Part shown: piece by piece, positions 5,721-7,006 of the stretch
Position numbering within the stretch: the first letter of the stretch is position 1
How the letters are laid out: every line of letters starts with the position of its first letter
NCBI GenBank assembly: GCA_041477815.1
Contig: JBGOUV010000372.1
Coordinates: 1-7,006 of the forward strand
DNA length: 7,006 bases
DNA from: JBGOUV01 sp041477815
Lineage (GTDB): Bacteria > Acidobacteriota > Terriglobia > Bryobacterales > JACQDG01
Direction: 5' to 3'
Translations under genes and position numbers: made by a program
The notes under the pieces: generated by a model
What the model was told of the DNA's origin: nothing
Databases searched by the model: none
The model's input: only the letters and a program-made list of their open reading frames with translations

Positions 5721-6649
5721 GCCGCGCCGCAGACACCACGGTGGAGTTCTGCGGCTTGAGGCTGGCCAATCCGGTCATCGCCGCGAGCGGAACCTTCGGC
5801 TACGGCGTGGAGTTTGCCGGCCTGGTGGACCTTCGCCGCCTGGGAGGCTTGGTAGTGAAGGGCCTCTCGCGGGAACCGATTGCCGGCAATCCCGCGCCCC
5901 GGCTGGTCGAAACCGCCAGCGGCATGCTGAATTCGGTGGGACTCCAGAACGTCGGCGTGCAGGCCTTCGTCCGCGAGAAATTGCCGGCCCTGGCCCGCCT
6001 CGGTACCGCCGTGTTCGCGAACGTCTTCGGCTACGAGGTGGAAGACTATGTCGAGGTGGTCCGGGTATTAGAAGATGCTGACGGACTGGCGGGATACGAG
6101 CTGAATGTCTCATGTCCGAACACGAAGCACGGTGGGATGCAGTTCGGCGCCGACCCGGGGCTGCTGGCCGAGGTGGTAGGGGCGGTAAAGCAGGTAGCCC
6201 GTCGGCGGCCGCTGGTAGTCAAGCTCTCGCCCAACGTGGCGGACATCGCGACCATGGCGCGGGCCGCCGAACAAGCCGGCGCCGGCGCGGTGTCTCTGGT
6301 TAATACCTTTGTGGCGCTGGCGATTGACGCCGGGAAGCGGCGTCCGCGGCTGGGGGCGGGGTTTGGCGGGCTGTCGGGTCCGGCGATCAAGCCGATCGCG
6401 CTGCGCATGGTGTATCAGGCGGCGCGGGCGGTGAAGATCCCGGTGATCGGCTTGGGTGGGATTGCGAGCGGTGAAGATGTCGCCGAGTATCTGCTGGCGG
6501 GGGCGACGGCGGTGGAGGTGGGGACGGCTACGTTCTGGGACCCGGAGGCGCCGGCGCGTATTGCCCGGGAGTTCGGGGAGTTTCTGCAGCGGGAAGGCAT
6601 CACCGCCGCCCGTGAGCTGATAGGCGGGTTGAGGATGGAGTATACATGA
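5717..6649 (+). CDS. pyrD: Dihydroorotate dehydrogenase, class 1B (PyrD catalytic subunit)
   Basis: It oxidises dihydroorotate to orotate with FMN, the fourth step of pyrimidine synthesis, in the cytosol. It is a TIM barrel of 310 residues, the usual size for class 1. Visible signatures are LANPVIAASGTFGYG (16-30), K48 in VVKGLS, NSVGLQN, the active-site loop ELNVSCPNTKHGGMQFG with Cys133 as the class 1 catalytic base, VKLSPNVADI, SLVNTF, GGLSGPAIKPIALRMVY, and the phosphate-binding GLGGIASGED (245-254) and VGTATF (268-273). Cys rather than Ser as the base, the NVSCPN-x-K-H-GG pattern and the GLSGPAIKPIALR block mark the NAD-dependent 1B type. That type normally pairs with the Fe-S/FAD subunit PyrK, whose gene is not in this window. 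GTG 5717 overlaps the TGA of the preceding gene (GTGA) and gives the usual short N-terminal lead; GTG 5741 would also fit. No terminator is evident after TGA 6647-6649. Confidence 0.95.
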   Translation: MSRAADTTVEFCGLRLANPVIAASGTFGYGVEFAGLVDLRRLGGLVVKGLSREPIAGNPAPRLVETASGMLNSVGLQNVGVQAFVREKLPALARLGTAVFANVFGYEVEDYVEVVRVLEDADGLAGYELNVSCPNTKHGGMQFGADPGLLAEVVGAVKQVARRRPLVVKLSPNVADIATMARAAEQAGAGAVSLVNTFVALAIDAGKRRPRLGAGFGGLSGPAIKPIALRMVYQAARAVKIPVIGLGGIASGEDVAEYLLAGATAVEVGTATFWDPEAPARIAREFGEFLQREGITAARELIGGLRMEYT

Positions 6650-6657
6650 AGCCGTCC

Positions 6658-6686
6658 TGCATACGTCTCTCCGTCTGGACTATAAT
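6658..6686 (+). promoter_or_regulatory. Near-consensus sigma-70-type promoter in front of the brnT remnant
   Basis: TATAATG at 6681-6687 is an exact consensus -10, rare in this GC-rich window. A weak -35 (TGCATA, 6658-6663; three of six matches) lies 17 bp upstream. Initiation near 6693 would leave about 20 bases of leader before ATG 6714. brnTA operons usually have an AT-rich promoter just upstream of brnT that is repressed by BrnA. That fits the position, but no operator repeat is clear here. Confidence 0.45.
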
Positions 6687-6713
6687 GTAAGTATGAAACG
6701 GTAGTGTCGAACA

Positions 6714-6966
6714 ATGCGCTTCGAGTGGGATTAGGCTAAGGACCGCCATAATCTCAGCAAGCACAAGCTTAGTACACGCTTCCAGAAGTATGCTCACGTC
6801 TTCCGAGGACCTCGTGGCCATCGAAATTCCGCGCGCCGGCCACTCGGTCGTATCACGCCCCATCCGTAGCAGTAGATCCGGACGCGGCAAGTCCGGACAG
6901 GTGCGACTGGCCAGTGCCGCCGGCATACGCAATGAGAGCCAGAGGGCCCTGCGGGCGCCCGGCTGA
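6714..6966 (+). pseudogene. brnT: Decayed BrnT-type toxin (RelE-fold ribonuclease) gene
   Basis: From ATG 6714 the sequence reads MRFEWD, then TAG (6732-6734), then AKDRHNLSKHKLSTRFQKYA and HVF. Intact BrnT proteins begin MRFEWDEAK-x-x-x-N-x-x-KHG-x-SF-x-EA-x-x-VF, so the stop replaces the Glu codon (GAG to TAG is one change). After VF (6798-6803) one extra base at 6804 shifts the frame. In the new frame EDLVAIEIP (6805-6831) matches the usual VF-x-DPLA-x-x-x-x segment. VRLASAAGIRNESQRAL (6901-6951) resembles the C-terminal IRIISARRATRHER-x-x-Y, and the frame ends at TGA 6964-6966. The middle, normally containing E-x-R-x-x-x-IG and LLLVVYT, is not recognisable, and the KH-to-VF spacing is two residues longer than usual. 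BrnT normally cleaves mRNA and is neutralised by BrnA, encoded directly downstream. Only 40 bases remain after this remnant, too few to judge whether brnA survives. The nonsense codon and frameshift make this copy inactive unless they are sequencing errors. Confidence 0.7.
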
Positions 6967-7006
6967 AGAAGAGGGAAGGCTGGTCAGGGCGAGGCGTAAC
7001 CGCTGA
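6967..7006 (+). other. Window-end segment after the brnT remnant, no confident feature
   Basis: These 40 bases follow the last recognisable brnT frame. An intact brnTA operon would have the start of brnA here. One frame reads KKREGWSGRGV, loosely reminiscent of the K-x-E-Y-D-F-S start of BrnA, but it lacks an ATG and the match is too weak to call. Confidence 0.15.

Noticed and set aside
6650..6680. Possible terminator after pyrD
   Set aside because: Only short imperfect complementarity (GTCC/GGAC) and no T-run are present, so it does not support a terminator call.
6877..6898. TCCGGAC repeated twice, 15 bp apart start to start
   Set aside because: Two copies of a GC-rich 7-mer inside a decayed gene are expected by chance; there is no further copy or array structure.
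6600..6932. 110-codon minus-strand frame across the pyrD end and brnT remnant
   Set aside because: No domain is recognisable and it runs antisense to conserved pyrD codons; the BrnT similarity on the plus strand explains the region better.

Overview
This GC-rich window carries tightly packed, mostly intact genes with very short intergenic gaps. The gene set points to a soil-type, hopanoid-producing Gram-negative bacterium. It combines a class 1B PyrD, an HpnB glycosyltransferase, a PafA-like secreted phosphatase-fold protein and a large secreted beta-rich protein. I lean to Acidobacteriota (Solibacter/Bryobacter-like). This is inference only, because the window has no rRNA or tRNA to confirm it.

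Layout. Positions 1-270 (+) are the 3' end of an M20-family amidohydrolase/peptidase. Positions 341-1495 (+) encode a secreted protein that resembles the region after the vWA domain in hemicentin/VWA7 proteins but has no vWA domain, followed by an Ig/CARDB-like domain. It converges with a two-gene minus-strand operon, glpD (4192-2666) then hpnB (2669-1503), joined by an ATGA stop/start overlap. The convergent stops are 7 bp apart, and a perfect 7-1-7 palindrome holds both stop codons. A short AT-rich divergent region at about 4193-4223 separates glpD from a second plus-strand operon: a secreted alkaline-phosphatase-superfamily protein (4224-5720) coupled by a GTGA overlap to pyrD (5717-6649). 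The tail (6650-7006) holds a near-consensus promoter and the decayed remains of a brnT-type toxin gene.

How the genes relate. GlpD feeds electrons from glycerol-3-phosphate into the respiratory chain at the membrane. HpnB is a membrane glycosyltransferase associated with hopanoid loci. PyrD 1B makes orotate for pyrimidine synthesis. The gene translationally coupled to pyrD encodes a PafA-like phosphatase fold.

The most notable observation is that this PafA-like protein appears to have lost every recognised catalytic and metal-binding residue: the nucleophile, all six Zn ligands and the phosphate-contacting residues. The fold-defining motifs and the reading frame are preserved, so it looks like an expressed pseudoenzyme. 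Other points of interest are the vWA-less hemicentin-like protein, the dead brnT that keeps a consensus promoter, and possible leaderless starts.
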